Assembly (NCBI GenBank): GCA_027018875.1
Contig: JALUYA010000017.1
Span: 1-64,000 of the forward strand
Direction of reading: 5' to 3'
DNA: 64,000 nucleotides
DNA from: Gammaproteobacteria bacterium
Lineage (GTDB): Bacteria; Pseudomonadota; Gammaproteobacteria; JAKDMP01
The stretch's first letter is position 1. Every line of letters begins with the position of its first letter. Below the pieces are notes generated by a model. It was not told the origin of the DNA and made no database searches. It worked only from the letters and a program-made list of their open reading frames with translations. The position numbers and the translations under genes were made by a program. Shown piece after piece: positions 49,940-58,874 of the stretch.

Positions 49940-51688
49940 TCAACTTCCTTCCTCGGTGCGGGCGGCGGAATAGCGGTACAGCGGCCGCCAGAGAATCCGG
50001 TTCATCACGACCACATACAGGCTCATCACGGCAATCCCCAACACCACCCTGGGCAGATTGCCGACCGTGGTCTGCTCGGCGATATAAGAACCCACCCCAC
50101 TCGCCGTCAGTGTACGCCCACCCCAAGAGACGATCTCCGCCACCACACTGGCGTTCCAGGCGCCGCCCGCAGCGGTCAGTGCGCCGGTCACGAAGGCCGG
50201 TAACACGGCCGGAAGGTACAGCCGCCGCCACAGGCGCCAACCCCTAAGACCCATATTGCGAGCGGCCTCGCGCAAGTCATTGGAAATGGAGCTGGCCCCG
50301 GAAATCACATTGAACAGTATGTACCATTGGGTGCCGAGCACCATCAGGGGGGAAAGCCAAATCTGGGTGTTGAGGCCATAGCGGACAATCACATATACCG
50401 CGATGGGAAACAGCAGATTGGCTGGAAAGGCGGACAGGAACAGGACGATGGGACGAGCGCGGTGAGTAAGCCGGGAATCGAGACCGATCCGGATGCCGAC
50501 CGGCAACCAGATAAGGCTGGCAAGTAAAGTCATCACCAACACCCGCAGCAAGGTATAGAACCCGAGAAGAAATACCCGCCCGATTTCAAAAAACCCGACA
50601 CTGGAGAAAACATAACGCCCAATAAAAATGATGGTGACCGCCCCAATCAGTGCCAACAGGCCCACCCAGACTGCATCGCCCAGGCGCGGTGACATCCGCA
50701 CCACCCGTTTGACCCGTATGGACTTCAACCGCGGCTGCGGCCGCGGCAGATGGAAGCGTCGTATCCGGGGCGCGATGACCTCATTGATCACCCGCCCAAT
50801 GCGCCGAGGTAAGCGACTCCGACGAATCAGGTCAAGCATCCATGACCGCGGTTCCTCATCTCCGGCCGTAGTCTCGGAACGAAACTTGTCGGCCCAGGCT
50901 ATCAGCGGGCGGAAAACGAGCTGGTCATACAGCATCAGGGCGACAAACATGGCAAAAATCGCCCACCCGATCGCCCTAAGGTTACGCTGGGCAATCGCCT
51001 CGGCAATGTACGAGCCAACCCCCGGAAGCAGAACCTGGTGCCCCGACACCGTGATTGCTTCGGAAGCGACTACAAAAAACCATCCTCCCGATACCGACAT
51101 CATGGTGTTCCACACCAGCCCCGGTATTGCGTAGGGCAATTCCAGCTTGGTGAACCGTTGCCACCGAGAAAGGCCAAATACCCTGGCCGCCTGCGTCAAT
51201 GGTTTCGGCAACCGTTTGAGTGAATGGTAATAACTGAAGGTCATATTCCATGCCTGGGAGGTGAAAATGGCAAACACCGCTGCCATCTCAAGCCCGAATT
51301 GCTGGTTTGGCATGCGGCTGACCACCCACACGACGATAATCGATAAAAATCCCAGAATGGGAACCGATTGCAAAATGTCGAGCAACGGAACCATTACCCG
51401 TTCGGCACGCCGACTCTTGGCGGCAAGCCCGCCATACATAAAAGTGAACAGAAGGGAAAAACCGAGTGCAACCAGCATCCTGAGTGTAGTTTTCAGTGTA
51501 TACAGCGGCAGATAGATTGGCGAAAGAGAAATACTTTCGCCCCGAGGCACGGATATCGTTATCGGCACGTGCCCGCTCGCCCAAGCAAAAACAAACAACA
51601 CCCCCAGCACCAACGGCAGGAGGATCAGATCCCAGCGATTGAACCACTCCCCGACGACAAATGGCCGTTCGGCAGGATGATCGGCCAC
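49940..51688 (-). CDS. ABC transporter permease with two fused membrane domains
   Basis: 582 residues from GTG 51688, chosen because AGGAG lies 6 nt upstream; the frame is open to a TTG at 51736. Two BPD-type permease domains are fused: domain 1 (about 10-270) with an EAA-like loop LTQAARVFGLSRWQRFTKLELPYA, and domain 2 (about 335-575) with LREAARNMGLRGWRLWRRLYLPAV. A basic linker joins them. A single chain therefore replaces the usual permease dimer of NitT/TauT importers. No periplasmic binding protein gene is adjacent, so the substrate is unknown. Confidence 0.88.
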   Translation of the reverse strand: MADHPAERPFVVGEWFNRWDLILLPLVLGVLFVFAWASGHVPITISVPRGESISLSPIYLPLYTLKTTLRMLVALGFSLLFTFMYGGLAAKSRRAERVMVPLLDILQSVPILGFLSIIVVWVVSRMPNQQFGLEMAAVFAIFTSQAWNMTFSYYHSLKRLPKPLTQAARVFGLSRWQRFTKLELPYAIPGLVWNTMMSVSGGWFFVVASEAITVSGHQVLLPGVGSYIAEAIAQRNLRAIGWAIFAMFVALMLYDQLVFRPLIAWADKFRSETTAGDEEPRSWMLDLIRRSRLPRRIGRVINEVIAPRIRRFHLPRPQPRLKSIRVKRVVRMSPRLGDAVWVGLLALIGAVTIIFIGRYVFSSVGFFEIGRVFLLGFYTLLRVLVMTLLASLIWLPVGIRIGLDSRLTHRARPIVLFLSAFPANLLFPIAVYVIVRYGLNTQIWLSPLMVLGTQWYILFNVISGASSISNDLREAARNMGLRGWRLWRRLYLPAVLPAFVTGALTAAGGAWNASVVAEIVSWGGRTLTASGVGSYIAEQTTVGNLPRVVLGIAVMSLYVVVMNRILWRPLYRYSAARTEEGS

Positions 51689-51736
51689 GGCATTCTCCTG
51701 AATCAGCCCCAGGGACCGGTAGATGAATGGAAACAA

Positions 51737-52157
51737 AGGGTTTCCCGTGCAAAATTATACCGGAACCCAGCGGCTGTGCCCACTTGAAAGGAGATCCCAG
51801 ACAGTAATCTCTTCTTTGCGCGAGAAAAAGAGATGAAAACGGGGATTAGCGCGATGAGCCACAACAAGGTGCATCGGTTGCGGATAACCCGGGCGGTAGT
51901 GGATAAGCGGCTGCGCTAAGGCAGGACCGCCAGACGGCTGGGGCTGAGCATGGGATCAAACACCCGGGTCGCCACTGCCAGGACCAAGGCACCCAGATCC
52001 GGCATCACGGCATCGCGGACGGCGGTGCCATGTCCCGGCCATTCCAGTCGGCATCCATACCTCACTCAGCAGCAGACCAGGGGGAGTATATGCCCTGGTG
52101 CCGGCGGGTGTGGACGCGAAGGGGCGCTATACTTGATTTTTATCATACTGAATCAGG
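51737..52157. other. Gene-poor stretch with transposase debris
   Basis: About 420 nt between the divergent ABC permease and CoA-transferase genes. The middle holds the transposase remnant annotated below; the remainder looks non-coding. Promoters for both neighbours are expected but none stands out. Confidence 0.4.
51854..51949 (+). pseudogene. Decayed N-terminus of an ISNCY-type transposase
   Basis: Reads MSHNKVHRLRITRAVVDKRLR, then an in-frame TAA at 51917-51919, then GRTARRLGLS. This matches the helix-turn-helix start of ISNCY-like transposases (S-x-K-E-x-x-R, then V-x-x-RL-x-Q-x-x-A-A-x-x-LGLS), with the stop exactly where Gln (CAA) is expected. The homology fades after LGLS. No intact transposase or terminal repeats remain, so it marks an old insertion now degraded. 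Confidence 0.45.
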
Positions 52158-53381
52158 ATGACTTCACTCGAGGGCCTTCGTGTCCTGGATCTCTCCCGGG
52201 TACTGGCCGGCCCCTGGTGCACCCAGCTCCTGGCAGACTTGGGCGCCGAGGTAATCAAGATCGAGCAACCCGGGCGCGGCGACGACACCCGCCGTTGGGG
52301 GCCACCCTATCTCGGCGGAACCGATGCGCAAGATTCCAGCCCCGCCGCCTACTATCTCGCCACAAACCGCGGCAAACGTTCCGTCGCCATCGATTTCTCC
52401 CGCCCCGAAGGTGCTCGCCTGGTAGCAAGCCTCGCCGGACATAGCGATATCCTGGTCGAAAACTTTCGTCCCGGCACGTTGGCTCGCTATGGACTGGACG
52501 CTGCACGCCTCGGCACCCGTTACCCGAAGCTGATCTATTGTTCGATCAGCGGTTTCGGGCAAGACGGCCCCTATGCCGAACGCCCCGGCTATGACCTGCT
52601 CATCCAGGCGATGGGCGGGCTGATGAGCCTCACGGGGGCCGCGGATGGAGAACCCGTGAAAGTCGGCGTCGCCGTCGCCGACATCCTTACCGGGCTCTAT
52701 GCTTCAAGCGCCATCCTTGCCGCGCTGCATCAGCGTCAACGAAGCGGCCGGGGGCAATATCTCGATCTCTCCCTGTTCGACGTCCAAGTGGCCACGCTGG
52801 CCAACCAGGCGATGAACTACCTGGTCGGCGGCGCGGTTCCCGAACGCATGGGCAGCGCCCACCCGAATATCGTGCCCTACCAGTCCTTCCCCACCGCGGA
52901 CGACCACATCGTACTCGCCGTCGGCAACGACGAACAATTCCGCCGCCTGGCCGAGCTTCTCGGCCGCAAGGAGTTGGCCGCCGACCCGCGTTACCAAACC
53001 AACGCTGCACGGGTCCATCATCGCGACTTGCTGGTTCCCACCCTGACCGAGGCGCTTGCCACCCGCCCGGCTCGTGAGTGGCTCAGCGCCTGCGCCAAGG
53101 CGGGTATCCCCGCCGGGCCCGTCAACTCGCTGGAGCAGGTCTTCGCCGACCCCCAGATTCGCTCACGCGGCCTGGTGGATGAGGTATCCCATCCCGCACT
53201 GGGGCGGCTCCCGCGGATCGGGGCACCGTTGCGGATCAATGGCAGTCCCGTGGTGAACCCGCTGCCGCCCCCATTGCTCGGTGAACACACCGCCACGGTA
53301 CTCCACGACTGGCTGGGGCTCGGCGCCGAAACCATCGAGGCGCTTTGCGCCAACGGCACCGTCGCCGAAGCCCGGCGCTGA
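52158..53381 (+). CDS. Class III CoA-transferase (CaiB/BaiF family)
   Basis: 407 residues. The opening LEGLRVLDLSRVLAGPWCTQLLADLGAEVIKIE, VENFRPGTL, the catalytic-Asp segment GPYAERPGYDLLIQAMGG, and the tail AGIPAGPVNSLEQVFADPQ define the family, which moves CoA between carboxylic acids through an aspartyl-CoA-type intermediate. Substrate cannot be told from sequence; the overall look is close to the succinyl-CoA:glutarate/dicarboxylate transferases. Start ATG 52158, ribosome site weak. It is followed after 236 nt by the deiodinase-like flavoprotein, not clearly the same operon. Confidence 0.9.
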   Translation: MTSLEGLRVLDLSRVLAGPWCTQLLADLGAEVIKIEQPGRGDDTRRWGPPYLGGTDAQDSSPAAYYLATNRGKRSVAIDFSRPEGARLVASLAGHSDILVENFRPGTLARYGLDAARLGTRYPKLIYCSISGFGQDGPYAERPGYDLLIQAMGGLMSLTGAADGEPVKVGVAVADILTGLYASSAILAALHQRQRSGRGQYLDLSLFDVQVATLANQAMNYLVGGAVPERMGSAHPNIVPYQSFPTADDHIVLAVGNDEQFRRLAELLGRKELAADPRYQTNAARVHHRDLLVPTLTEALATRPAREWLSACAKAGIPAGPVNSLEQVFADPQIRSRGLVDEVSHPALGRLPRIGAPLRINGSPVVNPLPPPLLGEHTATVLHDWLGLGAETIEALCANGTVAEARR

Positions 53382-53617
53382 GGCGTCCCCTTCCTACTTG
53401 CCACCGTATGGACCCATCCGCCTTGGGGCCGATCCCCCAGCCGGATCTACAACGCAGATAGAAAACCCAGGATACAGTCCGAGAATTTTCCGAAATTCCT
53501 TACGGGTTACCGCCCCGAATAGATAAAATCGGGGTGCCGCCGCCGAAGACTCGATGATACTGCACGCATCGTTAGTTCGTTTAGACTGAAGCGACACACG
53601 ATCTCCAGGAGGACTCC

Positions 53618-54286
53618 ATGGGTAAGCCCCAATTCGTACCGCTATCCGCTTACCGGGAATACCCGTTACCCGAAATGCTGGAACGCGCGCGGAATTTTCA
53701 AGAGGTAATGGAACGGCGCCGCAGCGTGCGTCAGTTCTCGGACCGTCCCGTACCGCGTAAACTGATCGAACGCTGCATCGCAACGGCCGTGACCGCGCCC
53801 AGCGGCGCCAACATGCAGCCGTGGCATTTCGTGGCGGTTGCCGATCCGACTCTCAAACGGCGCATCCGTACCACGGCAGAAGCCGAGGAGCAGGAATTTT
53901 ACGCGCATCGCGCCTCGCCCGAATGGCTGGAAGCGCTGGCACCGCTCGGCACCGATGCGCACAAGCCCTTCCTGGAGATTGCCCCATGGCTGATTGCCGT
54001 ATTCGTGCAGAAATATGGAAAACTGCTCGATGGACACAAAGTCAAGCACTACTATCCCACCGAATCCGTGGGCCTGGCCACGGGCATGCTGATTACGGCA
54101 CTGCATTATGCGGGACTCGCGACGTTGACACATACACCGAGTCCGATGGGCTTTCTTAATGAGATCCTCCATCGGCCGGCCAACGAGCGCCCGTTCCTGC
54201 TGCTGGTGGCGGGTTACCCGGCACCGGAGGCACAAATACCCAAGATTTTCCGCAAGCCGCTCGATGAGGTAGTGGATTTCATCTGA
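53618..54286 (+). CDS. Nitroreductase-fold FMN protein of the iodotyrosine deiodinase type
   Basis: 222 residues with an ideal AGGAGG site. [13 protein letters not shown] (33-45) and [13 protein letters not shown] (59-71) bind FMN. Between the FMN motifs lies a lid with E91, Y95, W103, T112 and K116; these spacings (+4, +8, +17, +21) equal those of human iodotyrosine deiodinase E157, Y161, W169, T178 and K182, where Glu, Tyr and Lys grip the substrate zwitterion. The C-terminal part ([35 protein letters not shown]) also follows that group rather than NfsA/NfsB. Reductive dehalogenation of halotyrosines is the predicted activity; other substrates are possible. No membrane anchor is present. 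Confidence 0.85.
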   Translation: MGKPQFVPLSAYREYPLPEMLERARNFQEVMERRRSVRQFSDRPVPRKLIERCIATAVTAPSGANMQPWHFVAVADPTLKRRIRTTAEAEEQEFYAHRASPEWLEALAPLGTDAHKPFLEIAPWLIAVFVQKYGKLLDGHKVKHYYPTESVGLATGMLITALHYAGLATLTHTPSPMGFLNEILHRPANERPFLLLVAGYPAPEAQIPKIFRKPLDEVVDFI

Positions 54287-54604
54287 TGGCCAACGAATGA
54301 AGACAATACCCATGAATCCACGCTGCGGGCGGTATCACGCCGGCCGGCTGCCCCGCGATACCATCTTCGAGGCCCCAACATTCCCACAACTTCGACCCGA
54401 AGGACTTCTTGCAAACCAATTCCGTAGCGCTGCGGGCAGCCATACAATTACCCGACGGGGTAACCTTGGGGAACGGGCGCCCGGCACTGCGCGAACGTCC
54501 CCGGGCGCCGGGTTCCCGGTGATGACGGTGCCGCTCGCCTCTTTCGCTCCGGCAAGACCAGGTGCAACGTCCGGAAACGGCGGCAAGGCGCGGCGCGTCC
54601 CATT
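54287..54604. other. Gene-free stretch before the glycan island
   Basis: About 318 nt, GC rising towards the right. No gene, promoter or repeat could be supported; GC-rich short inverted segments occur around 54480-54520 (GGGCGCCCGG and CCCCGGGCGCC). Confidence 0.35.
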
Positions 54605-55780
54605 ATGACCCGGCATCCCCCCCCTCCCGCCGCCCTCGTCGTCACCCGCAACCTCCCGCCGCTCGTCGGCGGCATGGAGCGGCTCGTTTGGCATATCGTG
54701 GACGCGCTGCGCGCGGACTACCGCGTCCACGTCATCGGCCCGGCGGGTTGCGCCCGGCATCTCCCACTGAAGGTCACCGCCACCGGCATACCCGCACGAC
54801 CGCTGTGGTGGTTTCTGGCCCGCGCCAAATGGGCGACGATCGGGCGGGCGTTGCAACTGCGCCCCGGCCTCGTGTTCGCCGGAAGCGGGCTGACCGCGCC
54901 CTTCGCCTGGCTTGCCGCGCGCCTGGTCGGCGCGCATTGCGTTGTCTACCTCCACGGCCTCGACATCGAGGCCGAGCACCCGTTGTATCGACGGCTCTGG
55001 CGACCCTTCCTGCGCCGTTGCGACCGGGTGTTCGTCAATAGCCGCTTCAGCCGCGGCCTGGCCGTGAAAATCGGCATCGACCCCGCCCGGATCGCCATCC
55101 TGCCCCCGGGGGTCGAGCCGCCCGATCTCACCGATGCCGAAACCCGCCGTCGCGATTTCCGAGCCAAACACCGACTCGACGATGCCCCGCTCATGCTCTA
55201 CGTGGGGCGCATCACCGCGCGCAAGGGACTGTCCGCATTCGTACGCGGCATTCTGCCCGCCGTCCTGTCGCGCCTACCGAATGCGAAGCTCGTCGTCATC
55301 GGCGACGAACCCACCCAGGCTCTCAAGCATCGCAGCGGGGAAAAGCGGCGCGTTTTCGACTCCCTGCAAGAAAACCGGCTCGGGAATCGGGTCCTGTTCC
55401 TCGACCACGTCGGCGACTCCGAACTCTCCGCCGCCTACTTCGCCGCCGACCTGCTCCTCTTCCCCGTGCAAGAGCTGCCCGGCGATCACGAAGGCTTCGG
55501 CATGGTCGCCATCGAGGCCGCCGCCCACGGCCTACCCACCGTCGCCTTCGCCGCCGGCGGCGTGCCCGATGCCGTGGCCAACGGCCGATCGGGGCGGCTC
55601 ATCGCGCCCGGCGACAACCGTGCCTTCGCCGAAGCCGTTATCGAGTGCCTGGGCCGCGATAACGCCGAAAAACGCCTTGCCGCCCGACGGGCCCGACAAT
55701 TCGCAGAAAATTTCTCCTGGACGCATTTCAACGACCGTTTCCGGACGGCGCTGGCCAGGCATGAATCTCACCCGAGATGA
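54605..55780 (+). CDS. Glycosyltransferase family 4 protein
   Basis: 391 residues in a GT-B fold. VTRNLPPLVGGMERLVWH at the start is the acceptor-side motif, and LPPGVEPPD, LYVGRITARKGL and the retaining-enzyme block HEGFGMVAIEAAAHGLPTVAF near the end bind the nucleotide sugar. Role in building a surface polysaccharide or LPS is likely. It overlaps the next glycosyltransferase by 4 nt. GC is higher than in the rest of the window. Confidence 0.92.
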   Translation: MTRHPPPPAALVVTRNLPPLVGGMERLVWHIVDALRADYRVHVIGPAGCARHLPLKVTATGIPARPLWWFLARAKWATIGRALQLRPGLVFAGSGLTAPFAWLAARLVGAHCVVYLHGLDIEAEHPLYRRLWRPFLRRCDRVFVNSRFSRGLAVKIGIDPARIAILPPGVEPPDLTDAETRRRDFRAKHRLDDAPLMLYVGRITARKGLSAFVRGILPAVLSRLPNAKLVVIGDEPTQALKHRSGEKRRVFDSLQENRLGNRVLFLDHVGDSELSAAYFAADLLLFPVQELPGDHEGFGMVAIEAAAHGLPTVAFAAGGVPDAVANGRSGRLIAPGDNRAFAEAVIECLGRDNAEKRLAARRARQFAENFSWTHFNDRFRTALARHESHPR

Positions 55781-56790
55781 GAGAAACAGGAATGCCGGCC
55801 GGAAAAAGAGCAAAGGCCCCGCCCGCACGACCCCCGGCTCGATCTTCCGCCGGCTTTGCGCAGGACATGGGAACGCTCGCCTGCATCATCGTCACTTATG
55901 ATCCCGATCTGCACATTCTCAAGCGCCTGCTGGAAGCTCTTCCGAAAGATGCGGCCGTGGTGCTGGTCGATAACGCCTCTGCCGGCGACCTTCCCGGAGA
56001 GCTTGGCGCGCTCACCACGGCACGCCGGCGCACCCGCCTGCTCGTCAACGATCGCAACCTGGGCCTCGCCGCCGCGATCAACCGGGGCGTGCGGGAAGCG
56101 CGACATATCTGGCCTGAAACCCATCTCGCACTGTTCCTGGATCAGGACAGCGAACCGGAGCCGGGTAGTCTCGAAGCGTTGATGAACGGCTTCGCGCGCC
56201 TCGAAGGCGCCGATCCGCCCGCAGGCTGCGTCGGTCCTTCGCTGGTGGACGCCGCCACGGGCCTGCGCCACGGATTTCATCAACATACCCGCTGGCGCTG
56301 GATGCGCGCGTACCCCGAACAAGGCGACACCCGGCCGGTGCCCTGCGCCAATCTCAACGGCAGCGGCACCCTGGTTCCGATCGCCCTGTTCCTGGAACTC
56401 GGCGGCTTGGAAGAGGCCCTGTTCATCGACCACGTGGACACGGAATGGGCGTTCCGTGTCCAGGCCGCGGGCTACGGCCTTTACGGCATCGCGCAGGCAC
56501 GGTTCCTGCACCGCATGGGCGAGGGCACCCGGCGCATCTGGCTGTTCGGATGGCGCCTGTGGCCCATGCGCTCGCCCAAGCGCCATTATTATCTGTTTCG
56601 CAACGCCGTCCTCCTCATGCGCCGTGATTACGTTCCGCGCGTCTGGAAAAACTGGGCGATCATCAAGTTGCTGCTGACCGCGGGCGTTCACGCCTTCATC
56701 GACCCCCGGCGCAAGACTCAACTGCGCTGCATGCTGAGCGGCTTGCGGGACGGACTGAAAAACCCGGGGAAGCGGAAACCCTCCGCATGA
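55777..56790 (+). CDS. Glycosyltransferase family 2, rhamnosyltransferase-like
   Basis: 337 residues. CIIVTYDPDLHILKRLLEAL, VDNASAG, NDRNLGLAAAINRGV and the metal-binding LFLDQDSEP make a GT-A fold; the GTLVPIALFLELGGLEEALFIDHVDTEWAFR block recalls rhamnosyltransferases of O-antigen synthesis. The first 30 residues are Pro/Ala/Arg-rich and may not be translated (Met31 at 55867 is an alternative), but the ATG at 55777 overlaps the preceding stop. Overlaps the next gene by 4 nt. Confidence 0.92.
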   Translation: MRETGMPAGKRAKAPPARPPARSSAGFAQDMGTLACIIVTYDPDLHILKRLLEALPKDAAVVLVDNASAGDLPGELGALTTARRRTRLLVNDRNLGLAAAINRGVREARHIWPETHLALFLDQDSEPEPGSLEALMNGFARLEGADPPAGCVGPSLVDAATGLRHGFHQHTRWRWMRAYPEQGDTRPVPCANLNGSGTLVPIALFLELGGLEEALFIDHVDTEWAFRVQAAGYGLYGIAQARFLHRMGEGTRRIWLFGWRLWPMRSPKRHYYLFRNAVLLMRRDYVPRVWKNWAIIKLLLTAGVHAFIDPRRKTQLRCMLSGLRDGLKNPGKRKPSA

Positions 56791-57641
56791 CCTCGCACCC
56801 GCCTATAATCGGCCTCACACTGAACTACCGTGACGCCTCCCGCACGCTCACCTGCGTTCGCTCCCTGCTCGACGAAGGCGCGGCCCATGTGCTCGTCTGG
56901 GACAATTCCGGAGACGGCGGCGCATCCGCCGACGCCTTGTCCGAGAGCCTGAATCAGGACTCCAGAGTCGGCATCGAACGCAGTCCCGCCAATCTCGGCT
57001 TCGCCGCCGGCGTCAACCGGGGCATGGAGCGGATCGCCCGGCGCTTCGGCACAAGCTGGGTGCTGCTCATCAACAACGACGCCCGCCTGCTTCACGGTGC
57101 CATTGAAGCACTCGCCGGCGCCCTGACCCGGCACGAGCGGGCGGTCATCGCCTATCCAGACATTGACCATGCCGGCCACGTCATCGGCACAGTCCACTAC
57201 CAGCGCCACGCCGGCCTGCTAACCCATAAGCCATTACCCGGCAGTTTTACCTATGCCAGCGGCTGCTGCCTGCTGATCGCGCCGGAACGGACCGGTCCGG
57301 CATTGTTCGACGAGGATTTCTTCATGTATGGCGAAGACTGGATGTTGGGATGGAAACTGGGCGAACGAAAAATGGAACACGTGTCACAAGTACTGGTATT
57401 TCACGAAGGCAGCGCCGGCAGCGGACTGGGATCGGAATTCTACGAAACGCACATGGTCGCCGCGCATTGGACGCTGGCGCGCAAACTGGCGCGAACCCCG
57501 CGGGATCGCGTGCTTCTGATGACGGCGCGACTATTCACCCTCACGATGCGGGCCCTCCTGCGGGCCTTTCGCTATCGGAGCATCGTTCCCTTGCGCGCGC
57601 TTCGCGAGGGCTGGCGCATCGCCAGGAGCCGGGGGCCCTGA
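56787..57641 (+). CDS. Glycosyltransferase family 2
   Basis: 284 residues. GLTLNYRDASRTLTCVRSLL, WDNSGDG, RSPANLGFAAGVNRGME and the metal motif LLINNDARLL are classical GT2; FDEDFFMYGEDWMLGWK holds the acceptor-site acidic residues. The C-terminal helices are probably membrane-associated. Last gene of the plus-strand trio. Its 3' end overlaps the convergent heptosyltransferase-like gene by 111 bp. Confidence 0.9.
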   Translation: MTSHPPIIGLTLNYRDASRTLTCVRSLLDEGAAHVLVWDNSGDGGASADALSESLNQDSRVGIERSPANLGFAAGVNRGMERIARRFGTSWVLLINNDARLLHGAIEALAGALTRHERAVIAYPDIDHAGHVIGTVHYQRHAGLLTHKPLPGSFTYASGCCLLIAPERTGPALFDEDFFMYGEDWMLGWKLGERKMEHVSQVLVFHEGSAGSGLGSEFYETHMVAAHWTLARKLARTPRDRVLLMTARLFTLTMRALLRAFRYRSIVPLRALREGWRIARSRGP

Positions 57642-58874
57642 AAACAGCACGCCCGATCCGCCGCCCCGATCATCGGCAACAGGCGCTTTCGGAATTGCGC
57701 CGTCCATCACCCGGACTACTGCGCCCCACACGGCCTCCACATCGATCCGTTCGATGCAAGGATAGGCCCTGTCGGGTGATGTCCGATAACGGCAGACCCA
57801 GTCACAACCGAAACACGGCATGTTTTTCCACACACACACGGGACGCCGCTTGACCGGAGCGCTTGCCGGATAGGGGTAACAGCGCCCAAAGTTTCCGCCG
57901 CCCAGTACCACGACGGAAGGCACGCCATACACGACGGCGACATGCCCGGCCGCCGAGTCATTACCCAACACCCATCGCGCATGGGCGACCAGGGCGACGA
58001 ATCCGGCCGGATCCGTTTTCCCGGCGAGATCGAGACAACGCCCCTCCGGCAGGGCATCGGCAATGCGGCGACACAGGGCTTGTTCGGCGGGTGTCCCGGC
58101 CATTACGCACAACAGGCCGGGATCACGGTTCAATGTCCTGCGGGCGATTTCAGCCGTTTTCTCCCACGGCCATAATTTGAACCCCCGGCTCCCACCCGGC
58201 ACCAGCAGGACATAGCGTTGTCCGCGCAAGCCCCCGGCCGGATCAGGACGGGGAAGATCCGGCGCAATGGCAGCGAACGCCACGCCCACCGCGCGCAGGA
58301 AACCGGCGCCGCGAACGGATTGATGCACGCCCGGTATCGGCGGCAGCAGGCGCGAATACAGGCGGTTGCTGATTCTCATATCGAGCTTCGGGCGATCCGG
58401 GAACCCCGCATCGAAGCCGAGCGCCGGGGCGCCCATGGCGCGCACCACGGCATCCTCCACGATGGCATCGCGCGGATAACTCGGATGCAACACCTGCGAT
58501 ACACCCAGAGCCCGCAAGCCGCGCAGCACGCGCATCCTGTAACGGAAGTCGCGAATCAATCGCTTCCACTCGACGCCTACCGTCTCGCAGCCGGGGAAAT
58601 GCTGCTCCACCAGTGCAATCCAAGCCGCATTCCCGACAAAAACGACTTCATCGCCTTGCTCCTGCAACTGCGCCACCAGCCCCTTTCCGAACGGCAGCCA
58701 CAGGAAATAATCGCCCAGCAATTTCAGATTCACCACGGCGACGCGCTTGCTGTTTCGTGGCACCCTAGACACTCCGAACAATACCAACGAATCGAACAAG
58801 CCATAGGCCAGAAACTCGACCATACGTTCGAACTTGCGCCAGACAAGACGCAGGCGTTGCCATAGTCGAATCAT
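57531..58874 (-). CDS. ADP-heptose:LPS heptosyltransferase-like protein (GT9)
   Basis: 447 residues from ATG 58874, overlapping the methyltransferase stop by 4 nt. VVNLKLLGDYFLWLP is the GT9 N-terminal motif (cf. IGDxxL), LVPGGSRGFKLWPWEKTAEIAR the central one, and ARWVLGNDSAAGHVAVVYGVPSVVVLGG the nucleotide-sugar site. A Cys-rich piece (CVWKNMPCFGCDWVCRY) follows, as in some GT9 proteins. The last about 40 residues are Ala/Pro-rich, low complexity and antisense to the end of the GT2 gene, so a run-on tail after loss of an earlier stop is possible. Confidence 0.87.
   Translation of the reverse strand: MIRLWQRLRLVWRKFERMVEFLAYGLFDSLVLFGVSRVPRNSKRVAVVNLKLLGDYFLWLPFGKGLVAQLQEQGDEVVFVGNAAWIALVEQHFPGCETVGVEWKRLIRDFRYRMRVLRGLRALGVSQVLHPSYPRDAIVEDAVVRAMGAPALGFDAGFPDRPKLDMRISNRLYSRLLPPIPGVHQSVRGAGFLRAVGVAFAAIAPDLPRPDPAGGLRGQRYVLLVPGGSRGFKLWPWEKTAEIARRTLNRDPGLLCVMAGTPAEQALCRRIADALPEGRCLDLAGKTDPAGFVALVAHARWVLGNDSAAGHVAVVYGVPSVVVLGGGNFGRCYPYPASAPVKRRPVCVWKNMPCFGCDWVCRYRTSPDRAYPCIERIDVEAVWGAVVRVMDGAIPKAPVADDRGGGSGVLFSGPPAPGDAPALAKRAQGNDAPIAKGPQEGPHREGE

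Noticed and set aside
54297..54608. 103-codon frame between the deiodinase-like gene and the glycan island
   Set aside because: No ribosome site, no domain; composition resembles non-coding GC-rich DNA.
55768..56721. 317-codon minus-strand frame opposite the rhamnosyltransferase-like gene
   Set aside because: Shadow frame in very GC-rich coding DNA; the GT2 motifs on the plus strand are complete.
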